NCBI RefSeq assembly: GCF_001039355.2
Contig: NW_019776051.1
Span: forward strand, 57,299 to 121,298
From: Lingula anatina
Lineage: Eukaryota; Brachiopoda; Lingulata; Lingulida; Lingulidae
Length of the DNA stretch: 64,000 nt
Reading direction: 5' to 3'
Shown here one piece after another: positions 23,725-37,100 of the stretch (within the stretch, counting starts at the first letter, position 1; every line of letters begins with the position of its first letter). A model generated the notes under the pieces. The model was not told the DNA's origin, searched no databases, and worked only from the letters and a program-made list of their open reading frames with translations. A program made the translations under genes and the position numbers.

Positions 23725-24696
23725 ACCTAATTTTAAACATCTCTCTATCTTCTCTGAGGCTTGAGTGGAGTTAACTTTTCATGAAGACTAATTATGGATA
23801 TATACACATCTCTCTATGTCTACCATTGGCTTACCGCACAGAGTATAAGAAATATAATTAGGCCCATTTTATCTGTCAAACAGTTACCAGTTACCCGCCT
23901 TTTTATTAGGGGAACGAACTACTTAAATGGTCAATTTAAGTTGCTCTTTGTCAACGCCTTGTATTCGTGTTCACTAACATATTGTATACAGTATATACAC
24001 GCAGACATCGTCAAGTTGGAATGCTACACTGTCCTTGTTTGTTTGCTTGTTTACATAGGTAAAGATATAAGTGTGAAATTGCTTGCATAATAACAATAAA
24101 AAAGATCTAATTTTACAGACATTTGTCTTTTTTTTCTTACATTATTTTTGTACAGCTTCAGGAAAGAATCCTTATCTTCTAAAGACCGCAATTTTCTCAA
24201 CAGTTTTGGATTATCTTTCTTATTAATATTAATTAGTTCATTCTATATGTAAAGGTCTGAGGCTGTCTTTTAGCTAATACTAGTCAATGTACATTTATAC
24301 ACACTACCCCCATTGTGCAAAAATACATTTAAAATGGAGTTGGGTATAGAAAAAAATCGAGAGTTTATGATTGGTTATGTCACCCTTTTATATGTCATGA
24401 AATTTATTTGCACAGATATGTTGAGGTATAAACAAAAAAAAAATTATAAAGGTTCCTTTCTTTCATTGTTGAATGAATTGCCATTGGTTGTGCCAAAACA
24501 TAATGGCTTGCATATTTTTCTCGACACTCGCTCATTTTACCTGCCATTCGGGTCTGGTTGCTGCTCGTGAAATCACGTGCAACCCCGTCTTAGCCATCTT
24601 GAGGCTGTCACGAACGTATATATCTCTACATGCATGCTGTCAAGCAATGTACAAGTCAGCTGGGGTTGGGCATTTCAAACTGCACATAGTGACTTA

Positions 24697-24918
24697 GACC
24701 CCATTCCCATACCTAGAATGATCTAGCAGAATCGATTCATCTCCCAGGGGTTTCTCCCTAAGTTGCTTTCAGCTTAAGCGGCTTAGATGACTGGCACGCT
24801 TACTGAAGCTGTTGGGGGTAATTAACTATCGTTTAGCTGCTTCAGTTGGCGTGCCAGACTTTTAAGCCACGAAGATGGACCGACCCCATTAGATCGATCT
24901 AGGTATGGGAATGGGGTC
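24697..24918. mobile_element. MITE, PIF/Harbinger-like, with perfect 20-bp inverted ends
   Basis: It begins gaccccattcccatacctag and ends with the exact reverse complement. Both ends are flanked by TTA (24694-24696 and 24919-24921). A 3-bp TWA target duplication is typical of the PIF/Harbinger superfamily. The 222-bp element has no coding capacity and is internally near-palindromic, with GATCGAT-like motifs near the right end. Confidence 0.8.
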
Positions 24919-25507
24919 TTAGAGTCTGTCACGAACGCATACCTGCACGCGTTCTGAGGTCGTAACATGTCCTTGGGGTTGTTTTTTTATATAGTATAAG
25001 GTGCAGGGAATGCATGTACAACAAGCGGACAAGATCAGATAAAGAAAAATACTAAGTAGTTGATGAATTATGTTTTAGTTTACAATGCTGGGCAACACCA
25101 CAGGTTGTAGCCTAAATATATTGTTGTTGCTTTTCAAGAAGAAGTTGAAAAGGAATCACAGAAATATTGGGACAGGTAAGTAAACCTATTAAGAAGAACA
25201 TCTAGGAAAATGGCTTCTGTTTGTAAAGACCTTCAAAACAGTGGAGGGTGAAATGCAATTTCATTATGAACAATCGAATAGACCAGCAGGATGCTATAGT
25301 GCCACAACTATAGCATTTCACCTGGTTCATGTATTCATTTATTGGGTTCATGTATTACAATACATATGTTCTCAATTTGTAACATTTAATACGCAATCAA
25401 TTATATTTTAGATTATTTTCAATATTTCAGTGGGAGGTCTCACCGCAACTTTACTGAGCACTTTCGTACACTGTCCTTTAATCATTATAACTAGAAATAT
25501 TGAAACC

Positions 25508-25544
25508 TCCCCCCCCCTAACCCCCCCCCCCACCCCCACCCCCA
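25508..25544. repeat. C-rich tract with G-quadruplex potential on the minus strand
   Basis: Four C runs of 5-12 separated by 1-3 bases. It lies in the cyclase-RalGDS intergenic region. Confidence 0.8.
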
Positions 25545-26757
25545 GTCTGCCATCTCCTTGCGCTGGAAACATGATGGATGGTCATTGTGGCCCTCCCGTG
25601 CTTCTTTGACACAAAATGTAACCATTTCCGGTGACAAAATATAGCCACGAAATTTCCAAGTATTACAACAAACTCCAAAATAAAACATAGATGGTAAAAT
25701 AACACCAAGAAGCGAAGGGCATTCGTTTCTGTACGTCTAAATGAATGAAGAATTACATGTGGCTGGGAACTAAATGACATACATGTATATAGGCCTACTG
25801 TACAAGTCTGTAAATGTCACGAAGTCATATTTTTTATGTATATAGGCCCTATATATCCTGTAATTCAACTTATACTTCCCAAGTTAACAACTTTTAAGTA
25901 GTTAAATGCCCTCAAATAAAATATGTGGGGTTACATGTATTTCCTTCTGAAATATCAGGCAGACGAGGCGGCTAATCCGTTTAGATTACATTCGTTTAAA
26001 TTGAGTAATTAGATATGAATCCAAGTGCAGATACGGGTTGAGGAACGATTTGTGGATAAATTGTTTGATTTCTTTTTTTCTCGAGGAACATTGGATTTGG
26101 TGCAAAAAAAAAAAAAAAAACATGTATGATACTCTTGCTTGAAATGTCACAGATGCACAAATTTCAATTGCGCCCAAGTGCTCCTAACTAGCACACCTAA
26201 CACATCCAGAAAACTTTTATGCTCGCTTCTGTTGGATGTTCACTGAAGACAATATTTAAGAAAGTCTTATCTGTCTCGCACTAATAACTAAAATTAATTT
26301 TTTACCGGAATCAGAGCTTTTCATCAGTAGAACCATATTTTTGCAGTTCTAACATCGAATTTCTTAACATTTTTATTGGCATTGTATCACTTTTCAAACT
26401 CTGTACTAAATGAAAAAATAATTAAAGAAATTAAAAAGAATATCAAGTAATTGTGAAAGTGATGATCCTATAATTTCAACATTTCCCTTTCTGAAGTTCT
26501 GTGCCCGTGCCTCTTTCCTGTATAACAAACTTGAACGTGAATGCATTTAACAGTAGTACCTACCTTATTCGCCAGACGTCGCGCGTTGTTGTGATTGTCG
26601 TAAAAGTACAAACTACCCACTGGCGATATTAGTAGGAGGCTGTTTCCGGGTGAGGAAAAGGGGGCATGAGAAGTTCTGTGGAAAAAATATTAAGCGCTAT
26701 GGCGAATCTAGAAAGGGCTTTCGTGCACAGTCGGTAACAGATTCTCGCTCGATAGAT

Positions 26758-29700
26758 ATGAGCTCAGATCATGCAGAAAAAACTGAGAAATCTACTGCCA
26801 GTATTACAATTCCGGTAAGTTATCTGATCGTTAATTAACTTTGCTTCCGATGCTAGCCTCTAATGCTGTATCCATTCCGATGAATGTGGTGGAGCACGCT
26901 TACCCTGCCAACGATAATGTTGCTCGTGATCGCTCAATGTGGTTAACTGAGTTATTCTCTTGTTGGACTATGACCGCATCGATGATAAACTATGCTGATG
27001 CAGTAGCAATTTGTTTGTTTATTAATCGGTTAGAATATTGGGGGAAAGTTTTTCAATGCACTCATGTATTTTCTTATTTTGTCTTATATTATCTTCATTG
27101 TTTCTTTGGTTAGTTGTACACAATCACTTAAGTATTGTTAAGAATAAATACCTTCACTGTCTCTCTGTTATTTGTGAGACACGGTCTCTACCATTCAAAA
27201 ATTAAAAAAAATTGAGGAGTAGTAAATCCTTTAAATTGCACATGTACATATAAAATGGCTTTTCCCCATGTGAAAATTTGGATCAAAAATTATTTAGTCT
27301 GATAAAGAAGTCTTGACCTGTGATGGCGGATGTTAGATAATAGATAGTCATAATAAAATGTCTGTCTTTCGGACTTACTTAGAAAGTTATAAATTCAGTG
27401 TTTCAGTATTGTGCATCCCCTGGCTGTAATCACTGAAGTAATTTGCCATTTGATTAAATATTATGAATTAGTCTGTACTATGTGGGTATGTATTAACAGT
27501 ATTGTCATGTAGCCTTGACAGCTGGTCAAGAGGTTTAGTGTCTCATGCAGTTTATAAGAACTAGTGTCGTTATGTAAAACTATATTGGAATAGTCTTAAG
27601 ATAGTAATTTGTACACATGCAGAACATTTATTATAGTAATGCTAAGTATACTTGTTAGTATTATATAGACACATCCTCCAAGCATATAATGAACAGACTA
27701 CCCATAGAAATTTTGACATTAAACAGTAAAAAAAAAAAAAGAATCACAATTATTTCATAGTTTCTTATAATGCTAACTTCAAAATGCCCAATATGATTTG
27801 AAGCAGAAAAAAAAGTTAATCAGAAGATTCTCAGAGATGTCTCTTTTGTGTTATCGTATAAAGCTGCTACCCGGGGTAATAAAGAAAACTAGACAAGAAA
27901 TGTGAGAAGACATGATTGTATTAAGACACATGATTGATGAGGGGATAATTTAATTAGGACTAATAAAGGTGAAGTATGATAGGGAAATTGAGTAAAGTTA
28001 ATTTGATTTATGGCTCGTGGTAACTTTCCTTGAACAGAGTAGAGAGCAGTGCTGAGTTGACACTATTTGTTCTGTATACCTGAATTTGAAATCCTTCTTC
28101 ATATAATGCTTATAATGTTACCAGTTGGTTAAAAATATTCTTTATTTTAAGATACTGCTTGATAGTGATTAAGTATGGTCTGCTTTCAAAACTATTACTG
28201 TGCTTATGATTCAACATTGTCTGTGTTCACATCTGTGTCCAGACTGTTACAGAAATACTCACACCCTTTGTCATCCAGTATTATTGTTTTGAATAGCTGA
28301 TGTTGTTACAGTTTTTTTTGTGTGTATTTAGGGTGTCTGTGAGTGTTTGATAAAATGCCAAGTTTTTTGTTTACTAGTAAGTGCTCCTTTAGGTTATATT
28401 GAAAAATAGGGCTTGTGGTTTTTAAACATGATAATCACAGTCCTAAATATTATATGATGTTAGCTTCAAGGCAAGGAAGGATGGTTGTACTATTGAACTA
28501 TGACACCAGTACCTTTTTTATAAAATGAACTTTTTCTTGTGTATATATATATATTTTATTGTCCACATGTTTTGTTGTCTATTGGGTAAATATATATGGG
28601 GGTGGGGTGGGTTCTTCTTATAATCAGTAGTGTAACTTAAACCTATTTGGTTCTCTGTGATGCAAAATTTAATCCAGGATCTGGGTCATTTTTTTTTGTT
28701 TACATCAGGCTTGTTTTGAATATACTTTCAGTTATTTTATATAACAGGAAATGTTTATAAACAGGTTTTTGTGAAATAGAAAAAAATTGAAATAGAGTTG
28801 GCAGTTTGAATGTTGAAACAATTTTTTTTGCAAGGTAAAGCAGGAGCTAGCATATTGGTCATTGCTCAAAAAAACTACCATAACTTGAACCTGATGTCCT
28901 ATTTAATATAAGTACTTCCTTCTTTTATCAACATAAAGAAGGTTGTATATCTAACACGTACTTTGACTGACAGTTACACTTAACACCACAACAAACCCAT
29001 AAATTCATTTAAAATACATGCCGTGGTGATGGATTTTTGATGACACATTAAAGGTTATGTTCATCTCAGTTCACTTTTAAGTAACCCATCCATACAGAAT
29101 CATTAGTCACATTTTGACAGTGACAAATACGGCAGGTTTTTTTTAAAAAAGGTAATATGTAACAAATGTATTGTCAATCTTTTTCTTTCCAAAATGCCTC
29201 ATATTAAAATATTTATGAAAAGATCTATGGCATAATTATGTTGCTTTGCAAAAGAGGAGGCATGGGCAGTGTATATTTACTGCATCCATCACTGCATCTA
29301 TTTAGTCAAGAATTCTTGCTTTAATGTATGTTCTCTGTTTACTAGATGATGGGCTTTCTTCCTTATGTATAAACCATGAGGCTAATCTTAGCAATAATCT
29401 AATAAAGATCCCTAGCTATATTTAGCCATTTCATTTACATGTAAACTGCTGGGTGCCAAGTCCAGGCCTTGTTTACATGGAGAAAAGAGATTGGCTTTGA
29501 TACTGTTTCTACTTGGGATCAATTATGAATTACTCCTAATGCATTTTATTCTGAAAGATGTTATTCTAGCATGATGTTAAAAAATTGAAAAAAAAAGATG
29601 AATGGAATTTTATATTTTAGAGAATATTTTTGTATTTTTTAGTAAAAATGAATTATCATGATAATAGCATGCATTTGACCAAAACAAATTTGACCATTCT

Positions 29701-31138
29701 AGCCAGCCTAAAACTAGTAAAACTAGTTTTTTAGATACATTGGTGCATGTTGTATGTTAAATTGTTGAATCATCCATTATTATCCTTCTCAAATATATGT
29801 TTAAGGTGGGTGTACACTGTATAGTAAGGTGCAAAAATATAAATGAAGTTACTTTTAGTATAATGTTAAATAATTGATAAACTTAGGTCTATCCTTGTTG
29901 TTCCAGGATGATGGCATTCGCTTCTGGAAGGAAGAAAAAGTTGACGGTGCGGTTTATGGAATATACCTGAAAAAAGTCAAGTACACTGTATTATCTGAGG
30001 TGGGTATATTTTGAATGTATACACAGGTATATTTTGAATGGGTACTGTATGCACACAGCTGTAGATGTATATATACCTTTTTTTTGGGTCAAGCTGTCCA
30101 GGTTCTTTGATCAGACATGAGCTTTTTCTGTGGAAAAGCAGAATTCCGCTTTATTAAATTCAATTCTGATGGTTCCTGAGATTCATCAAGGTTAGGTGTA
30201 GGGTCCCATGACAAATGTTCAGAGTTATTTTTTTAAACCTAGGCTCATGTCTGTTAGATGTATGTTATTGAAAGTTTTTTTTTTTTTCTGACATAACCTC
30301 TGATTGCCACCATTGGCTGTCATTATAGAACTCCGGTCATGTTGACTCAAGTGAAAAATATGTGAGGAAAAAGAAATTTGAAATGAGACTATACACATAT
30401 GTTGAAAACATTTGGCTTTGAACTACTGTTAAGTCTGTCTAAATAAAAAAAAAAAATCAATAAAAAAATAAAAAAGAATATTGACACAAAACATAAAAAA
30501 TACTTAAGCCAGATTTCAGCACCAATAACTCCAGTATAAACTAGGGAAAATAAAAAAGGCAACATTAGTGTATACTTCATTACTTGATAACTCATAGTTT
30601 ATAGTCAGAGTATGTTACATCCGGTTAGTTAAGCAGCCATCGAGTAAAAAAGTCCCTCAGGCTAATGCCGTTTCATGCAGGGAGCAGGAACTGGCAGATG
30701 TGTGCAATTTTTTTTTCATTTTAGATATAAGACCCTCTGCATTGATTAATGAATTATTAGACAGGATAAAAAAGGTGATGAAGTATTTTAGATTTGAGAT
30801 CAATCATGGAGGGAGTAAAACCCTGTGGGGATGATGAGTCAGAGCATGGTTGGGTTTATTGCCTTGTTTTGGAATGTTTTTGTGCTTGTTTTTACTCTCT
30901 CTACAACATACAGACATTCCCTGAATCCCATAAAACATGATACATGGGTGAAAGTTTTCGGGATTATGCCTGATTTCAGGATCTTCAGTCTCAATTCTGA
31001 TCATTTTTTTTCATGTGGTCCAAATGTGATGAAAAATTGCAAGCTGTTTTCAGGATTTTCAGTTTTTACCACTTTCACCAATGGTGTGCTTGTGATACAC
31101 TTACCTCTTTCCACAGTGTCCACTCACACTCACTCACA

Positions 31139-31199
<61 letters not shown>

Positions 31200-34100
31200 A
31201 GAAAGACTGATGGAGACATACAGTACACATGTGCCCCCCGCCCCCACCATGTACATACACCCTCTGCTACCCCATAACACATCCTTTGGCACTGCATGCA
31301 TGCCAGCTAAGGCTTCGGTCACATGCAATGTCCATTTTCTAAATTCTATTNGACTGATGGAGACATACAGTCACCCACATGTGGCCCCCCCCCCCCCCCC
31401 CCCCCACCATGTACATACACCCTCTGCTACCCCATAACACATCCTTTGGCACTACATGCATGCCAGCTTACACTTTGCCAAAAATTATAAAAGGGAATGA
31501 AGTTTCATAAATTTTAAACTCAAGGGGTCATTATATATCAATTAATTAACCTAATTGAATAGGTCATCAGTGCCAAATTTACATCATGTATCAGAAAGTT
31601 CTCATGTACTGGGAGTTTGCCATAAATATACTAGTATGTGTCTGTTGTATGTATACACTAGCCAGATCCTTGTTAATAGCCTGGTTTATAATAAGACTCA
31701 CTAGCCTACTATACAGGAAGAGACCTCCTACACAAACAAATGTTAGATTATAAATACAGGTGAAAAAATCTGCACACCTGGTCAGTGCTTAATTGCAAAC
31801 AGGTACACAGATGTGTATGTATGTGTGTGTATGTGCGTATGTGTGTGTTGTTTGTGTGTGTGTGTGTAGGTATGTGTGTTGAGAAGTAGATTTGGCATTG
31901 ATTGGCAATTTGTTCTCATTCTCATTAACACTATTCTCTGCATAAAACCCACACATGTTGAGCTGGTCAGACATTAAGAAAGTTTCCTATAGTACATGGT
32001 TGTAGAAAAGATATATGTTAAGTAAAAGTTCTTTTTCTGTAAAGTTTGTGAAAAAAGGATATATTGCAATGGCAATCAAGAGGGCAAGGATTCTTTCCGT
32101 ATTAGCTATTCCCATCACTATAACATATTTTATCACGCATTGATCTTTATCTACATTTTTGTGAAGTTAAAGGTCATTTGGGTGTAAAACAAGTACACAG
32201 CATAGAACCATGACTGGATAGATGTTGATGCACCCCAGTATGAATAATGCATTAATTCGTAGTGTTTGTATTGTTATTGGTGTTACTGTGCCTTTATCAA
32301 AACAAAAATTTTCTGAAAGCCATCATTTACAGCTTACAACAGATACAAACTTTCCTTATCACTGAGTTAGAAGTCAGTCTTTAGGAAGAGCAGCCAGGGT
32401 GGTATCATACCATCTTCACTATTAAGGAATTCTCTACTGGTGTGTGTTCATACCTAGACCAAATAAAACTGGAAGTAGAGCTTTAACCTATAAAGAGCTC
32501 AAAGAGCACAGACCTCTGGCAAGAAAAGTAATTAATTAGTAATTAATCATTGATTAACCAGTGGATCATTCACAACATCTTTTTGTTTTGCATTTTTTTT
32601 TTCGGGCTTATCCTGAAAATTTCTTCAAAATCTGTCCACAGCTTTGAATGAAAATAGACTAATGAGTTTCACTTGGTAAGCTAATAATGATAATCAGATA
32701 TTCAATCTCATAAAGGCTTTTAAGATTCTAATTTTCTTAATAGTTTTAGATAGGGTGTTCAAAGTACCTTGAGTTGATTATTATTCTTAGTAGTCTACAG
32801 TATATAGGTGTAACGCACATTGTCTGCCTGAGACAAAGCAGACTGCTTTAGGTTTGAGTTGATTCTTTTGTGAAGACAGCCTTGGTTTAATTACCAGTGT
32901 TGCTTTATATATTTATATGCCCTTACCTGTGGTGATATGACCAAGGCAATTGATATAGATAAGTACCACTGATTGTACTAGATAGGTAATGACTTCCTCC
33001 TTTTGTGCTCTTTGTTATACTTCAGTTCTCTCTTATATTTGTACATTAGTTTGTGATCACCTGTAGTTTTTATTCACCAGCTAATCATTGCAGTTTACCA
33101 AATTTAAACTGCTTTTCTTTTTTAAGTTTAGATTTATATAACAAAAAGTCAGCAAAAAAGGTTACTTTAATATTAGCTCTGGGCTTAGTGTAGTACTGGT
33201 ATGCATTGAAAGTTTCTCATGCATTTTTGCTCAGGTGAGTGCTTTCATGCTTTTATCTGTGACATTGACAGGCCCTTCTTACCACATGTGGCGTATTTTT
33301 TCTTTTGACACAATTTTAGGACAACAGGTCCATGCTCAACAAGGGAAAATGAAAAAAAAATAAATAAATAAACAATAATAACAACTGCCTGCTGTGAGTT
33401 ATATATCTATTAAGTGTAGAAGATAGCAGAAAATAAAATGAAAGTTATGTTCTCTACAGTGAGCAACGTACAGGGTGAGCTATGATCATAGCTGAACAAA
33501 CCCCTGTTAGTGAAAGGTAGAATAAATATGTAGCTCTGGATTACCAGGTATATGGGTACATTGAATAAGATTGAATAAAGTATAATTCCCTTGTGTGTTT
33601 TTTCTAGCTGCTAGTTAAACAAAGGAAATTTAATTTGAAATTGGGTCAAAGCTTTAAGACAACACAGTTGTCGTCTTCATTTAAAAATAAATCCATATTT
33701 ACCCACTTGTATAAAGTATTGGTCTGAAACTATCTATTTCTTATTATAAATCGAGTATAATGTTTTATTTAACTTGAACTTAAACTGTTTTATTTTGTAT
33801 CAAAGTACTAGTAGTCTAAAAGTTTGGCCTAAAAATTCTGACCAATTTTGGACTTAATTTTATGTGTGAAACAGACCCAGGTATCGGGTATGAGTATGAA
33901 GACTGATGTATAGGGTACATGTAATACTAGTGTTGCCTAGCCGACAGGTATCAATATACTACTCCAGTACCTCTCACACAGGTATGAGTAAGTGTTTACT
34001 ATGCAGGAAACACCCTCTGGGTTATCTTTTATCTCTCGGTATTAATGTCTACTTCACTTAATAGAATGGGTTGTATGGAGAGATAGGGCTTTTGTATTGC

Positions 34101-37100
34101 ATGGGGCAGTGCTGTTAATTTAGCTAGGGAATGATATTGAAAAAAAAAAAAAAAAAACACCAGAGGTAAATAAATAATTTAAAATAAATAATTTAAAATG
34201 AATAAATAAATCTCATGTCTGCAATTTCAAGCTGTAGAGTCTAACCAGAATTTGAAGATATGAAATAAATATAAATATTTATTTCTACAAATGACATAAA
34301 TTAGTATATATACATTTAAACTAATATAATTAAACATTTCAAATGCTTAGTGTAAGTCTAGGGTAAAACATAGAACCTCACTCCAAGGTTTTTACAGTGA
34401 TACTAAAATTTCTCAGAAATTTAGCGCTCAGGGATAGTAATTTTCAGCAAAGTGGATCATCTCTCCTACTTGATTCCCTGTTGATGACAGAAAGTGTTGA
34501 AATCAATACAGGATTCAATTGATCTGCTTTGGCTACTGGCTAAAGTGACTTGTATTATGTGTGAGAGAGCCAGAAGGTGGAGGGATATATATTGAACACC
34601 TCTCCTGGTCTTGCCCATTTAGGGTACCAGTGCTGGATATAAAGACCAAGTTCACACTAGTATATTTAATGTCCTATAATAATTGTGATTAAACTTGAGA
34701 TGGATAAAAGGAAATAAATCTCTCTCTCTCACTCTCTCTCTTTCTCTCTCTCTCAAAAAAAAAAAAGTAAAATGCTAGCTTACCATCATGAATGTATCTT
34801 AACTTGCCTATCATGTATGTTAAAATAACACAACATGTCCACACATGCACACACACACACACACACACACATGCATCAACACACGTATCAATTTTATTTA
34901 AAATGGAAATGACCAGCTGTACATATCTTATCAGTTTTTCTTTTCTAATTTGACCATAATTTTCATTGAATTTCATCTGTAATTAATATTACTTTCAGCT
35001 TGAGCCTGCAGACAGTGACCAAGTTTCTCATCTCCAGTGGCAGACACAGAGAATAAGAGTTGTAAAGGCTGGAACTTTAGAACGCTTAGTCGAAAGTTTG
35101 TCATCAGAGACCGGGGAGTTGGACTCATCTTACGTCAATGTCTTCCTTGCAACTTATAGAACTTTTGCCAGTGCTAAACAGGTGCTGCAGTTAATATTAG
35201 ACAGGTAGGGTATCTAACAAGGATTGTTATTGCAGCAATTTGTCATAAGACTTGAAATTATCAATTAACTGTAGGTTTGATATTGAGTTTGTATAAGATG
35301 TAACTTGAAATGTTGGGGCAAAGACATTCCTGGCTATATGCCATAGGTCAAAGAATGTTAAATTCATAAAATTTTAAGAGTTTAGTTCATTAGATTTCCC
35401 AATGAGAAAATTTGTAGAAAGTGATTTGTAGAAGAACAGCAGTTAAAGTTGCTGCATTCATCCATGGTAACATCTTTTTATATTTGTGTATATTTTTCAT
35501 CTCTTATTAAGATGAGAAAAAAAAAGCTACTGTACAACAAAATTGCATTGAGAATGGAAACGCTCCTAGATATATATCCCAACAGAAATAATATATGATC
35601 AATATTATTATTGTGATTATAATTTGTTTCTCAGGTATCTAGCCATAGACCAGAATACACAGCAAAATGACCAAATGCATGAGAAGATAAAAAAGTAAGT
35701 GATTTATCAGAATAAAAAGTAAGGTCTGTGCATCATAATTAGTCTATTTGAAGTATTGTTTTAGGTAAAAGACAGGGGAGTAAGCTTAGGTGATGGGACC
35801 CTATTTTCTTATAGGCAAAGAAGAAAGACTTCGCCTACGTCTGTTTTATTGGAATATTATGGATAATAATTTCATATATTTACCCTTAAAGTTTTTGACT
35901 TGTAATTCTTAGGCCCTTCCTTAAGACTCGTATTTCTTCTTAATACACAGTTTCATGTCATCTCAAAATGAAGACTGAAGGTGAAGGCAGATTTTTTATA
36001 TCAGTTTGAACTTTTTCCTCATAAGAAGACACACCTTATGAAAACAATGTCACGGTTAATCATCATATTAAATGCCACAGGTCAACACACTTCAAAAGTA
36101 TTGACTCTGTCTATTTTATATGGATCATTTAAGGTAAATGGTATCCTTGTCTGTCTTTGTCATCATCATTGTTTAAGTGCAGGATTTCTATGTAAACAAT
36201 CCCTTTAATGATTCCCACAATGGCTGTGTGATGGTGAACTCTCACTAGGGGAATCTTAAGTTCAATCAGTGACCTTGATAGAGGTCATTGGTCCAATGAG
36301 TGCAGTTTAAAGGCTCAGTTTGCGCCTTCCTTGAACCCCTAATTTCCCCCTCCCCCACCAACATACCAACAACAAATATTAATGTACTAGTAAATGTGAC
36401 AGGATAATGAAATATCTGAATCCATTTGTATACAATATGGTATGAATTTATCTGTCAGTCGGCCAGAAATTGAGCTTAACTCCAACTGTAAATCCAAAGA
36501 CAAATTTGAGCTATAAAATCTTGCTGTAACAGATATGTCTTAAACAACTAAAAGGCAGTGCTACATGTGCTGAGCAGAAGCTATTAATTTCCCTTGATGA
36601 ACAAGTAAGAGCATTTTAACTTACGTATTAAAAGAGGTATGGTACCCAGGAAAAGGGTATGAATGGAAAGCCTGTGTAGCCTTCTTTAATGGAACAATTA
36701 GGAAGTCCATTTACATGATACAGAGTCTCATGATTATAGTATTTGGAGAGTTCTGGGCTACACAAATACCTAGAGTACCGACTAACAGATGTTGTTCCTC
36801 TTGTGATGCAATTCAATTGGCGTATTCCTTTTGAATTTGTTACAACTTTGATTATGAAAACTATTTAAATAGACATTGTATTTATGCCTTATGAATGTCA
36901 AGTAGTTCATTTTATTTTATTTTTTACTTATCTATTTATTTATCAGTATTTGGTGAAGTCACTGCCACAGAATACCAGAGATTCATTGCAAATTTCTTCA
37001 AAATCAACTCTGTTCCCACGACATATATCAATACTAATTTCACATTCCATCAGTCACCTCTATTTTACCATGGTACAAACGACATTTGGTTGTCTTATTG

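Larger units (their letters stand above)
23725..26553. other. Intergenic region between cyclase and RalGDS genes
   Basis: Holds the cyclase 3' UTR (undefined end), the MITE at 24697-24918 and the C-rich tract at 25508-25544. The last stretch before RalGDS has CpG-containing sequence (cagacgtcgcgcgttg near 26574), a plausible promoter or 5' UTR. No gene was recognised. Confidence 0.6.
26815..34998 (+). other. RalGDS introns 1 and 2
   Basis: Long AT-rich introns split by exon 29907-29999. The first (3.1 kb) shows no recognised element. The second holds the CA/GA microsatellite, the junction at 31351 and the start of block III. Near 32500-32640 a segment with agagcacagacctctggcaa and tcctgaaaatttcttc looks like a decayed relative of the 61765 repeat. 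Confidence 0.6.

Noticed and set aside
26650-26757. Earlier start for the RalGDS coding region at 26650
   Set aside because: The codon there is GTG; the first in-frame ATG after the stop at 26554 is 26758. An upstream coding exon splicing into this frame remains possible.
31125-31197. CRISPR-like or coding repeat
   Set aside because: Simple dinucleotide microsatellite without spacers.
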